64,000 bases of DNA, taken from positions 310,001 to 374,000 of the forward strand of contig NZ_VDMA02000003.1 of assembly GCF_006334915.2 (NCBI RefSeq). The letters are read 5' to 3'. This DNA is from Microbispora catharanthi. GTDB taxonomy: Bacteria; Actinomycetota; Actinomycetes; Streptosporangiales; Streptosporangiaceae. Below, piece by piece: positions 17,728 to 25,714 of this stretch. Each line of letters starts with the position of its first letter. Position 1 is the first letter of the stretch. The position numbers and the translations under genes are program-made. The notes under the pieces are model-generated. The model was not told the DNA's origin. It worked only from the letters and a program-made list of their open reading frames with translations, and searched no databases.

Positions 17728-18951
17728 GTGCGTCGCTTCGCCCCCCTCTTCGTCGCCGCCCTGTTCCTGTCGCTCGCGTTCCTGTCGCTTCCTGCGACAG
17801 CCGCTCACGCGGCCGCCGCGCCCTGCAAGCCGGGCAGCGGCGTCGATCTGCACGGCAGGAACCTCACCAGCGCCGCACTGCCCCCCGTCCTGCGGTGCGC
17901 CGACCTCACCGGCGCGAAGCTGGACGGGGTGGACCTCACGGGCAAGGACCTCGCCGGGGCCGTCCTGCGCAAGGCCTCGCTGAAGGAGGCCGACCTCGGC
18001 CAGGCGCATCTCGACTACGCCGACCTGCGCGGCGCCGACCTCACCGATGCCGACCTCGGCCAGATGCAGGCCAAGCGGGCGAACCTGCGCGGGGCGGTCC
18101 TCACCGACGCGGACGCCGTGCAGGCCGAGTTCCCGCATTCCGACCTGACCGGCGCGGTCCTCACCCGGGCCGTGCTCACCCAGGCCGACCTCACCGACGC
18201 GAGCCTCGTGGACGCCGACCTGAAGGACGCCACTCTCGGGCAGATCAAGGGCCGCAAGGCCGACTTCACCCGGGCCAAACTCGGCGAGGCCAAGCTCGGC
18301 CAGGCCCATCTGGAGCACGCCGCGCTGAAGGACGCCGACCTGTCCGAGGCGGAGTTCACCCAGGCCGAACTCGACGGTGCGGACTTCCACGGGGCGAACG
18401 TCGACAAGGCCTCTTTCACCCAGGCCGACGACGTGGACCTCACCGGGGCACGGGGCACGCCGGTCAACCTCCCCGACGACGCCGTCACGCCCGGCGCCGC
18501 CGGAGACGAACCGGCCGCGGACCGCACGACCTCCTGGGAGCAGGACGTGCCCGCGAACGCCGTCCGCCCGAAGGGCCCGTCGCCCGCGCTCATCCTCGTC
18601 GTCGTGTCCGGACTCGGCCTGAGCCTGACGCTGATCCTGTGGGGCGTCGCGCACCGGCGCAAGGAGCGCTTCGTGGCCGAGATGGCGGTGGCCAGGCACG
18701 CCGCCGAGGAGGACGTGACCCGCTTCGGCGAGGAGATCGACGCCCTCGACTTCGAGATGAAGATCAACCAGGTCAGCGGCCCGACGCATGAGTGGCGCGC
18801 GGCACTCGACGCCTACGAGGCGGCCAAGCAGGCGCTGAACGTCGCCCAGACGCCCTACGACCTGCAGGCGGCGGCCACGGCGGTCGCGCGGGGACGGCAG
18901 GCGCTGCACGAGGTCAGGTCACGGCTGTCCGCCACGGGCGGCCACCGCTGA
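17728..18951 (+). CDS. Secreted-side pentapeptide-repeat membrane protein
   Basis: A 407-residue protein. A signal peptide (1-28) is followed by about 20 tandem pentapeptide repeats of A(D/N)LxxA type (about residues 55-240; examples ADLTGA, ADLRGA, ADLTDA), which should form a right-handed beta-helix outside the membrane. A disordered linker and a TM helix (287-306) followed by HRRKER put the C-terminus in the cytoplasm. Residues 325-400 (EEDVTRFGEEIDALD and onward) align with residues 230-306 of the upstream gene product, so the two share a cytoplasmic module. GTG 17728 follows AGGAGG at 17716-17721. No function is known to me for this architecture. Most pentapeptide-repeat proteins such as MfpA are cytosolic. 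Confidence 0.82.
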   Translation: MRRFAPLFVAALFLSLAFLSLPATAAHAAAAPCKPGSGVDLHGRNLTSAALPPVLRCADLTGAKLDGVDLTGKDLAGAVLRKASLKEADLGQAHLDYADLRGADLTDADLGQMQAKRANLRGAVLTDADAVQAEFPHSDLTGAVLTRAVLTQADLTDASLVDADLKDATLGQIKGRKADFTRAKLGEAKLGQAHLEHAALKDADLSEAEFTQAELDGADFHGANVDKASFTQADDVDLTGARGTPVNLPDDAVTPGAAGDEPAADRTTSWEQDVPANAVRPKGPSPALILVVVSGLGLSLTLILWGVAHRRKERFVAEMAVARHAAEEDVTRFGEEIDALDFEMKINQVSGPTHEWRAALDAYEAAKQALNVAQTPYDLQAAATAVARGRQALHEVRSRLSATGGHR

Positions 18952-18962
18952 CCTCGGCGAGT

Positions 18963-19991
18963 TCACCGGCGGCCCTGCCCGAAGACGGCGTCGCGAGCGA
19001 TCGAGAGGGCGGTGGAGACCGCGCCCCTCAGGACGGGATTGTCCGGAATGCCGCTCACGCGTACGTGCACGGGGACGGGCGAGACCTCCGCCAGGCGCTC
19101 GGCGACCAGGGCCGCCAGCGGGTCGCCGCCCGCCAGGCTGGTGGCGCCGCCGAGGACGACGAGGCCGGGGTCGAGCACGGCCACGAGCGTGAAGGCGGCC
19201 GTCGCGACCCTCTCCGCCAGGGCCGGGAGGTCCAGTCCGCGTACGGCCTGCGCGCCCAGCAGGTCGCACACCTTGATGTCGAGCCGGCCGAGGAAGCCGA
19301 TCTCGCCGGCGCCGCCGGAGGCGCCCCGGCGGAGCCTGCCGTCCAGCACGACGGCCGCGCCGACGCCGTCGCCCAGCCACAGCAGGACGAAGTCGTCCCG
19401 CCCGGCGGCCGCCCCGGTGGCGTGCTCGGCGACGGCGGCCAGGTTGACCTCGTTCTCCACGATGACCGGCGCGTCGACCAGGGTGCGCAGGGCCGGGAGG
19501 AGCCCGGGTCGCCAGGCGGGCTCCGCGTTCCCGGCCGCGAGGTCTCCGGTCTGCGGGTCGACCATGCCGGGCGCACCGATCACGACCGCATGCAGGGGAC
19601 GTGAGCCGGCCGCCTCGGTGAGCGCCTCCGCGACCAGCGCGGGAAGGTTCTCCCCGATCGGCCGCGCCGCCTCGCCCATGGTGACGCCGGCGATGTCGGC
19701 GACCGTGACGTTGACCACGTCGCGCCGCACGTCCACCCCGCCCACGAATGCCCGGTCGGCGACGATCCCGTAGAGCCGCGCATTGGGGCCGCGCCGGTCG
19801 CCGCCGCTCTCCCCCGTGACCCGGATCAGGCCGTTGACCTGGAGGCGTTCGATCAGGTCCGACACGGTCGGGCGGGACAGGCCGGTGAGCGCGCGCAGTT
19901 GCGGCGCGGTCAGCGGGCCACGCTCCAGGAGCAGGTCGAGCGCGAGCCGGTCGTTGATGGCCCGGGCGAGCTGGGGTGTCGCGGTCTTCAT
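18963..19991 (-). CDS. ROK-family transcriptional regulator
   Basis: A 342-residue protein with an N-terminal winged helix (APQLRALTGLSRPTVSDLIERLQVNGLI, about 28-55) and a ROK (NagC/XylR-like) sugar-kinase-fold domain (VVIGAPGMVDPQTGDL, ENEVNLAAVAEH, LGDGVGAAVVLDG, RGASGGAGEIGF). The Cys cluster that binds zinc in many ROK proteins is absent: the segment after GEIGF reads LGRLDIKVCDLLG. Start ATG 19991 has AGAGGG upstream. It is divergent, with a 46-base gap, from an MFS transporter that it probably controls in response to a sugar-like ligand. Confidence 0.9.
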   Translation of the reverse strand: MKTATPQLARAINDRLALDLLLERGPLTAPQLRALTGLSRPTVSDLIERLQVNGLIRVTGESGGDRRGPNARLYGIVADRAFVGGVDVRRDVVNVTVADIAGVTMGEAARPIGENLPALVAEALTEAAGSRPLHAVVIGAPGMVDPQTGDLAAGNAEPAWRPGLLPALRTLVDAPVIVENEVNLAAVAEHATGAAAGRDDFVLLWLGDGVGAAVVLDGRLRRGASGGAGEIGFLGRLDIKVCDLLGAQAVRGLDLPALAERVATAAFTLVAVLDPGLVVLGGATSLAGGDPLAALVAERLAEVSPVPVHVRVSGIPDNPVLRGAVSTALSIARDAVFGQGRR

Positions 19992-20002
19992 GAAAAACCC
20001 TC

Positions 20003-20037
20003 TTTTTATCAGGAACCCTGCCTGTTAATTTATCTCC
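20003..20037 (+). promoter_or_regulatory. MFS promoter with small operator-like repeat, probably leaderless
   Basis: The only gap between the ROK and MFS genes contains CAGG-N7-CCTG at 20010-20024. A TAATTT box at 20026-20031 lies 6 bases before the MFS ATG, and no ribosome-binding site is visible. This suggests a leaderless mRNA with the ROK protein binding across the promoter. It is AT-rich relative to its surroundings. Confidence 0.5.
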
Positions 20038-21207
20038 ATGCGAGACAGACATCAACGGGCCACAGCCCTCGTCTTCGCCGTACACGGAGCGGTGGCGGGC
20101 ACCCTCGCCACCCGGATGCCGTGGCTCCAGGACCACTTCGGCCTGGGCACGGCCGCTCTCGGGCTCGTCCTGCTCTGCCCGCCGATCGGCTCGTTCCTCG
20201 CGATGCCGATGACGGCGCGGCTGGCCTACCGCTTCGGGGCCAAGGCGACGACCCGGATCCTGCTGGCGCTGTGGTGCGCGGCGCTGGCCCTGCCCGTGCT
20301 GGCGCCGGGGCCCCTGTGGCTGGTGCCCGCGTTCCTCCTGTCCGGCGCCGCCGCCGGCATGTGCGACCTGGCCATGAACGCCCAGGGCGTGCTCGTCGAA
20401 CGGCGACTGGGCCGCTCGGTCATGTCCGGCCTGCACGGCATGTGGAGCGTCGGCAACCTGTGCGGCGCGGGCATCGGGGCCGCTGCGGCGCAGGCGGGCC
20501 TGGACGCGCGTGCACATCTCACTCTCATGGCGGCGGCGCTGATCGCCGTGGGCGCCGTGGGAAGCCGTGTGCTCCTGGACGACACGCCCGCGCCGGACGA
20601 GAAGCCGCCGTCCCGCTTCACTGTGCCGCCGAGGTCCGTCCTGCTGATCGGCCTGATCGGCTTCTTCGCCACCTTCGCGGAGCGGGCCAGCGGCCAGTGG
20701 GCGGCGATCTACCTCACGAACGTGACCGGGGCGGGCGCGGGCCTCGCCGCGACGGGCTTCACCGTGTTCACCGCGTGCATGGTCACGGTGCGGCTCGCCG
20801 GAGACTTCGCGGTGCGCAGGCTGGGGCCGGTCGCGACGGTGCGCGCGGGGGCCGTCACGGCCGTGCTCGGCGGCGTGGCGGTGGTCGCGTTCCGCACTCC
20901 CGCACCGGTGATCGCCGGATTTGCGTTGTTCGGCGCCGGCGTCGCCGTCGTCGTGCCCCTGGTGTTCGCGGCGGCGGGTCAGGTCGCCCGTACGCCGGCC
21001 GAGGGCGTCGCGGGGGTCGCGACGATCACGTGGATGTCGGGGCTCGTGGCGCCTTCCGTCATCGGCTGGCTGGCCGGCGCGTTCGCCTTCCCGTTCGCGT
21101 TCGCCCTGGTGACCTGCATGGTCGGAGCGATGATCTGGCCGGCGCGGGCGCTGAGCCCACGCGCGGCCGCAGCCCGCGTCCCCGTGGGCGCGGGGTGCGC
21201 GGACTGA
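20038..21207 (+). CDS. MFS transporter
   Basis: A 389-residue polytopic membrane protein with about 12 predicted TM helices in two halves, split by a charged loop near residues 180-197 (LDDTPAPDEKPPSRF). The sequence near the start (FAVHGAVAGTLATRMPWLQDHFGLG) and the MFS loop after TM2 (ARLAYRFGAKATTRI) resemble the sugar or drug MFS group commonly paired with ROK or GntR regulators. It is controlled from the 46-base gap shared with the ROK gene. The substrate is unknown; a sugar is favoured by the regulator type. Confidence 0.88.
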   Translation: MRDRHQRATALVFAVHGAVAGTLATRMPWLQDHFGLGTAALGLVLLCPPIGSFLAMPMTARLAYRFGAKATTRILLALWCAALALPVLAPGPLWLVPAFLLSGAAAGMCDLAMNAQGVLVERRLGRSVMSGLHGMWSVGNLCGAGIGAAAAQAGLDARAHLTLMAAALIAVGAVGSRVLLDDTPAPDEKPPSRFTVPPRSVLLIGLIGFFATFAERASGQWAAIYLTNVTGAGAGLAATGFTVFTACMVTVRLAGDFAVRRLGPVATVRAGAVTAVLGGVAVVAFRTPAPVIAGFALFGAGVAVVVPLVFAAAGQVARTPAEGVAGVATITWMSGLVAPSVIGWLAGAFAFPFAFALVTCMVGAMIWPARALSPRAAAARVPVGAGCAD

Positions 21208-21227
21208 CCCCGCGTGGAGGGGGCGGG

Positions 21228-22631
21228 TCAGATGCCCCCGGCGGTCAGCGGGGACATGAGGCGGCGGGCGGCCTCGGTGATCGAGCCCGACAGCGACGGG
21301 TAGACGGCGAAGGTGTGCGCGAGCTGGTCCACGGTCAGGCGGTGCTGCACGGCCACCGACAGGGCCAGGATCAGCTCCGACGCGCGCGGGGCGACCACGA
21401 CGCCGCCGAGCACGATGCCGGTGTTCGGACGGCAGAACAGCTTCACGAAACCGTCGTTGAAGCCCTGCATCTTGGCCCGGGCGTTGGTGGCCAGCGGCAG
21501 CTTGACGACGTTCGCCTCGATCTCGCCCGCCTCGATCTGCCGCTGCGACACGCCCACGGCGGCGATCTCCGGGTCGGTGAAGATGTTGGCGGCGACCGTG
21601 GCCAGCCTGATCGGCTGCACGGCCTCGCCGAGCGCGTGCCAGACCGCGATCCTGCCCTGCATGGCGGCGACCGAGGCGAGCATCAGGACGCCGGTGCAGT
21701 CCCCCGCGGCGTACACGCCGGGCGCGGAGGTCCGCGACACCTTGTCGACCTCGATGAAGCCGTTGCGGTCGAGCCGCACGCCGTTGTCCTCCAGCCCGAG
21801 CCCGGACGTGTTGGGGACCATGCCGACGGTCATGAGGCAGTGGCTGCCCTCGGCGGTGCGGCCGTCCTCCAGGGTCACGACGACGCCGTGCTCGGTGCGC
21901 TTGACCGAGGCGGCGCGCGAGCGGCCCATGACGTTCATGCCGCGGCGCCGGTAGACCTCCTCCAGCACCTCGGCCGCGTCGGCGTCCTCGTTGGGCATCA
22001 TCCGGTCGCGCGAGGAGACCAGTGTGACCTCCGACCCGAGCGACCGGTAGGCGCCGGCGAACTCGGCGCCGGTGACGCCGGAGCCGACCACGATCAGGTG
22101 CTCGGGCAGCTCCTCCAGGTCGTACAGTTGGCGCCAGCTGAGGATGCGCTCGCCGTCGGGCTCCGCCCCGGGCAGCACGCGGGGGTGGGCGCCGGTCGCC
22201 ACGATGACCACGTCGGCCCGGATCGTGCGGTCGCCCGCGCGCACCACCTGGGGATCGACCAGACGGCCCCGGGCGCGGATGACCTCGACGCCCTCGGCGG
22301 CCAGACGGGCGGCGATGTCGTTCGACTGCGCCAGCGCGAGCTCCTTGACGCGCTTGTTCACGTCGATCATGTCCACGGCGACGCCGCCGGCGTCGTGGTC
22401 AGGGCCGCCGTCGAAGCGGACCCCCAGCGACGACGCGTCGAGAAGCGCCTGCTTGCGGACGGAGGAGGCGATCAGGGTCTTGGACGGCACGCAGTCGGTG
22501 AGCACGCACGCCCCGCCGGGCCCTTCCTCCTCCACGACGGTGACTTGGGCGCCCAGCTGCGCGGCGACCAGAGCCGCCTCGTATCCGCCGGGGCCACCAC
22601 CGATGATCACGATCCTTGTCACATGGTCCAT
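21228..22631 (-). CDS. lpdA: NAD(P)H-quinone dehydrogenase, LpdA-type flavoprotein
   Basis: A 467-residue FAD flavoprotein of the pyridine nucleotide disulfide reductase fold. FAD motif GGGPGG lies at residues 11-16, GG-A-C42-VLTD-C47-VPSK at 40-51, the NAD(P) loop VVGSGVTGAEFAGAY near 190, and an FAD site AAGDCTG near 320. At the C-terminus the His-Glu pair needed by true lipoamide dehydrogenases is replaced (VYPSLSGS where HPTLSE is expected). It therefore cannot be a normal lipoamide dehydrogenase and fits the mycobacterial LpdA/Rv3303c class of quinone reductases. It is divergent from the next gene. Confidence 0.9.
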   Translation of the reverse strand: MDHVTRIVIIGGGPGGYEAALVAAQLGAQVTVVEEEGPGGACVLTDCVPSKTLIASSVRKQALLDASSLGVRFDGGPDHDAGGVAVDMIDVNKRVKELALAQSNDIAARLAAEGVEVIRARGRLVDPQVVRAGDRTIRADVVIVATGAHPRVLPGAEPDGERILSWRQLYDLEELPEHLIVVGSGVTGAEFAGAYRSLGSEVTLVSSRDRMMPNEDADAAEVLEEVYRRRGMNVMGRSRAASVKRTEHGVVVTLEDGRTAEGSHCLMTVGMVPNTSGLGLEDNGVRLDRNGFIEVDKVSRTSAPGVYAAGDCTGVLMLASVAAMQGRIAVWHALGEAVQPIRLATVAANIFTDPEIAAVGVSQRQIEAGEIEANVVKLPLATNARAKMQGFNDGFVKLFCRPNTGIVLGGVVVAPRASELILALSVAVQHRLTVDQLAHTFAVYPSLSGSITEAARRLMSPLTAGGI

Positions 22632-22746
22632 TGTCCCGCATCCTGGCTTCGTATTCCCGGCGAGGTGCGCGTAACGGGCTGACTACGCGGATTTTTCTCG
22701 CCACACCCCCGTGCGCGCTACCCGTCCAACTTTCGGGATCTTGGTT

Positions 22747-22752
22747 TAGGCT
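22747..22752 (+). promoter_or_regulatory. -10 box of a leaderless transcript
   Basis: TAGGCT ends 8 bases before the GTG at 22761, and no Shine-Dalgarno sequence is present in between. This spacing puts the transcription start at or next to the start codon. Confidence 0.55.
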
Positions 22753-22760
22753 TGTGTGCC

Positions 22761-23213
22761 GTGCCTGTTTACGCGGCCTACGGCAGCAACATGGACCCCA
22801 AGCAGATGGCGGAGTGGGCTCCCCACTCGCCCATGCGAGGAACGGGCTGGCTCCCGGGCTGGCGGCTCACCTTCGGCGGCGAGGACGTCAGCTGGGAGGG
22901 CGCTCTCGCCACGATAGTCGAGGACGCCGACGAGCAGGTATTCGTCGTCCTCTACGACGTGCCGGAGTGGGACGAGGCGTCCCTCGACCGCTGGATCGGC
23001 ACCGACCTCGGCCTCTACCGGAAGCTCCGGCTCCGCGTCGCGACGCTGGAGGGCGACGTGCTCGCCTGGTCGTACGTGCTGAACTCCTACGAGGGCGGGC
23101 TGCCGTCGGCGCGTTACATCGGCATCCTGGCCGAAGCCGCCGAGAAGGCGGGCGCGCCCGACGACTACGTCACCTCGCTGCGCACCCGTCCCTGTAAGAA
23201 GCTCGGCGACTGA
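22761..23213 (+). CDS. Gamma-glutamylcyclotransferase-like (GGCT/AIG2 fold) protein
   Basis: A 150-residue cytoplasmic protein. The N-terminus VYAAYGSNM is the substrate-loop signature of the gamma-glutamylcyclotransferase-like fold, and its length is normal for the family. These enzymes cyclise gamma-glutamyl amines or peptides to 5-oxoproline; the catalytic Glu was not assigned. The GTG at 22761 is preferred to an upstream TTG because it gives the family N-terminus and sits 8 bases after a TAGGCT -10 box. It stands between lpdA and the purine phosphorylase gene. Confidence 0.83.
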   Translation: MPVYAAYGSNMDPKQMAEWAPHSPMRGTGWLPGWRLTFGGEDVSWEGALATIVEDADEQVFVVLYDVPEWDEASLDRWIGTDLGLYRKLRLRVATLEGDVLAWSYVLNSYEGGLPSARYIGILAEAAEKAGAPDDYVTSLRTRPCKKLGD

Positions 23214-23253
23214 CACGGGCCCGGCTCTTATCGGCCGGGTTCATGCTCTTCTG

Positions 23254-23259
23254 TACCCT
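23254..23259 (+). promoter_or_regulatory. -10 box of the purine nucleoside phosphorylase gene
   Basis: TACCCT ends 7 bases before GTG 23267 with no ribosome-binding site between them, consistent with leaderless transcription. A short GC stem (23220-23225 with 23234-23239) just upstream may end the previous transcript. Confidence 0.5.
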
Positions 23260-23266
23260 CAGCAAA

Positions 23267-24064
23267 GTGACCCCATATGACCTGGCGGCCGAGGCCGCGA
23301 CCACGCTGAGGAACCTCACCGGCATCCCTTCCTTCGACGTCGCCCTCGTCATGGGCTCGGGCTGGGTCCCGGCCGCGGACGCGATCGGCGAGACGGTCGC
23401 CGAGCTCGCGGTGACGAAACTGCCCGGGTTCTCCCCTCCGGCGGTCGCCGGTCACGCGGGCACGGTGCGCGCGGTGCGCACGGCCGCCGGGCTCAACGCC
23501 CTGATCTTCCTTGGACGTACGCACTTGTACGAGGGCCGCGGGGTGGAGCCGGTGGTCCACGGGGTGCGCACGGCCGTCGCGGCCGGGGTGCGCACGGTGG
23601 TGCTGACCAACGCGGCGGGCGGGCTGCGGCCGGAGACCCAGAAGGTCGGCGACCCCGTCCTGATCAGCGACCACATCAACCTCACCGGCGAGAACCCGAT
23701 CACGGGCGCGACGTTCATCGACCTCACCGAGGTGTACTCCAGGCGCCTGCGCGACCTCGCCCGCGCGGTGGACCCCACGCTGGCCGAGGGCGTCTACGTC
23801 GCCTTCCGCGGCCCGACGTACGAGACGCCCGCGGAGATCCGCATGCTGCGCACGCTCGGCGGCGACCTGGTGGGCATGTCGACCGTGCTGGAGGCGGTCG
23901 CCGCCCGGGAGGCCGGGGCGGAGGTGCTCGGGATCTCCCTGGTCACCAACCCCGGCGCGGGCCTGGCGGGCGAGCCGCTCAACCACGAGGAGGTCCTGGA
24001 GGTCGGCCGGGCCACGGCCGCCCGCATGGGCGTCCTGCTCGCCCAGGTCGTCGACAAGCTGTAG
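23267..24064 (+). CDS. punA: Purine-nucleoside phosphorylase (trimeric type)
   Basis: A 265-residue cytoplasmic enzyme that cleaves purine nucleosides with phosphate to give base and ribose-1-phosphate. Family motifs are the phosphate-binding VMGSGW near the start, GRTHLYEG, TNAAGGL, and FRGPTYETPAEIRMLRTLGGDLVGMSTV. The start is placed at GTG 23267 because it has a leaderless-type promoter; an ATG at 23243 is in frame but lacks support. It lies 9 bases upstream of the phosphosugar mutase gene and is surely co-transcribed with it. The same order (deoD then pmmB) occurs in mycobacteria. Confidence 0.94.
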   Translation: MTPYDLAAEAATTLRNLTGIPSFDVALVMGSGWVPAADAIGETVAELAVTKLPGFSPPAVAGHAGTVRAVRTAAGLNALIFLGRTHLYEGRGVEPVVHGVRTAVAAGVRTVVLTNAAGGLRPETQKVGDPVLISDHINLTGENPITGATFIDLTEVYSRRLRDLARAVDPTLAEGVYVAFRGPTYETPAEIRMLRTLGGDLVGMSTVLEAVAAREAGAEVLGISLVTNPGAGLAGEPLNHEEVLEVGRATAARMGVLLAQVVDKL

Positions 24065-24073
24065 GGGGCATCC

Positions 24074-25708
24074 ATGACCGATCTCGTACGGCTCGCCGAA
24101 GAGTGGCGTGACCAGGACCCCGACCCCGAGACGCGGGCGGAGCTCGACGCGCTCCTGGAACGCGGCGATACGGCCGCCCTGGAGGACCGCTTCGGCGCGA
24201 AGCTGGAGTTCGGCACGGCGGGCCTGCGCGGCGCGCTGGGAGCCGGGCCGAACCGGATGAACCGGGTCACGGTGATGCGGGCGGCCGCCGGGCTGGCCCG
24301 TGTCCTCGGGCCGGGACGCCATGTGGTGATCGGCTACGACGGGCGGCACAAGTCCGACGTGTTCGCCGCCGACACGGCCCGCGTGCTGACCGGGGCGGGC
24401 CTGCGCGCCTCGGTCATGGCCGGCAAGTGGCCCACCCCTGTCCTGGCGTTCGCCGTGCGCCACCTGGGCGCGGACGCGGGCGTCATGGTCACCGCCTCGC
24501 ACAACCCTCCCCAGGACAACGGCTACAAGGTCTACTGGGGCGACGGCGCGCAGATCGTGCCGCCGATCGACCAGGAGATCTCCGCCGCCATCGACGCCGT
24601 CGGCCGGGTGGACGCCCTCCCGCTGGGCGAGGACTGGCAGACGCTCGACCACGACGACATCGTCGTGCCGTACCTGCGGGCCCTGGCCGCGCTCCCGATC
24701 GGCGACGCCCGCGAGATCGCGGTCGCGTACACGCCGCTGCACGGCGTCGGCGGCGCGACCGTGTCCGAGGCGTTCCGCGTGGCGGGCTTCGAGGTGCCGG
24801 TCACGGTGAGCCGGCAGGCGATGCCCGACCCGGACTTCCCCACCGTGGCGTTCCCCAACCCCGAGGAACCGGGCGCCATGGACCTCGCGCTCGAACTCGC
24901 CGCCGCGACCCGCGCCGACCTGGTGATCGCCAACGACCCGGACGCGGACCGCTGCGCGGTGGGCACCCCGCTGCCGGGCGGCGGCTACCGCATGCTGACC
25001 GGCGACGAGGTGGGCGGCCTGCTGGCCGAGCACGTGCTGCGGCACACCTCGGGCGGCGACCGGCTGGTCGCCACCTCGATCGTGTCGTCGTCGCTGCTCG
25101 CCAAGATCGCCGCCGGTCACGGCGTGCGGCACGCCGAGACGCTGACCGGCTTCAAGTGGATCATGAAGACGGGCCCGGGGCTGGTCTTCGGCTACGAGGA
25201 GGCACTGGGCTACAGCGTGGGATCGGACGCAGGACCGCCGGTCCACGACAAGGACGGCGTGGGGGCGGCCCTCACCGTGGCCGGGATGGCCGCCGCGGCC
25301 AAGCGGGACGGCAGGTCGCTGCTCGACCTGCTGGACGACCAGGCCCGCCGCTACGGCCTGCACGCGACCGCCCAGCTCTCCGTCCGGGTCGATGACCTGT
25401 CGCTGATCGCGAAGGCCATCGAGCGCCTGCGTACGCACCCGCCGATGGAGCTGGCGGGCCGGACGGTGGAGTCGGCCGAGGACCTGTCCCAGGGGGTGGC
25501 GGGGCTGCCGCCCACCGAGGGCCTGCGTTACCGCCTGTCCGGCGGAGCCCGGGTCGTCGTCCGGCCCAGCGGCACCGAGCCCAAGCTCAAGTGCTACCTG
25601 GAGGTCGTCGTACCGGTCGAGGGCGACGACGTCGCGCCCGCCCGGGCCCGGGCCGCGCAGGACCTGGAGGACCTGAAGAAGGACCTCGCCGTCGCCCTCG
25701 GCCTTTGA
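24074..25708 (+). CDS. pmmB: Phosphomannomutase/phosphoglucomutase-family phosphosugar mutase
   Basis: A 544-residue alpha-D-phosphohexomutase. The phosphoserine loop TASHNPPQDNGYKVYW has active Ser142, the Mg site is DPDADR, the sugar-binding loop is GYEEALGYSVG, and the phosphate-contact loop is RPSGTEPKLKCYLE. It interconverts sugar-1- and sugar-6-phosphates. Co-transcription with purA-like phosphorolysis (punA) suggests that it may also act on pentose-1-phosphates released there, a phosphopentomutase-like role. That last point is inference. Confidence 0.92.
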   Translation: MTDLVRLAEEWRDQDPDPETRAELDALLERGDTAALEDRFGAKLEFGTAGLRGALGAGPNRMNRVTVMRAAAGLARVLGPGRHVVIGYDGRHKSDVFAADTARVLTGAGLRASVMAGKWPTPVLAFAVRHLGADAGVMVTASHNPPQDNGYKVYWGDGAQIVPPIDQEISAAIDAVGRVDALPLGEDWQTLDHDDIVVPYLRALAALPIGDAREIAVAYTPLHGVGGATVSEAFRVAGFEVPVTVSRQAMPDPDFPTVAFPNPEEPGAMDLALELAAATRADLVIANDPDADRCAVGTPLPGGGYRMLTGDEVGGLLAEHVLRHTSGGDRLVATSIVSSSLLAKIAAGHGVRHAETLTGFKWIMKTGPGLVFGYEEALGYSVGSDAGPPVHDKDGVGAALTVAGMAAAAKRDGRSLLDLLDDQARRYGLHATAQLSVRVDDLSLIAKAIERLRTHPPMELAGRTVESAEDLSQGVAGLPPTEGLRYRLSGGARVVVRPSGTEPKLKCYLEVVVPVEGDDVAPARARAAQDLEDLKKDLAVALGL

Positions 25709-25714
25709 GCGTGC

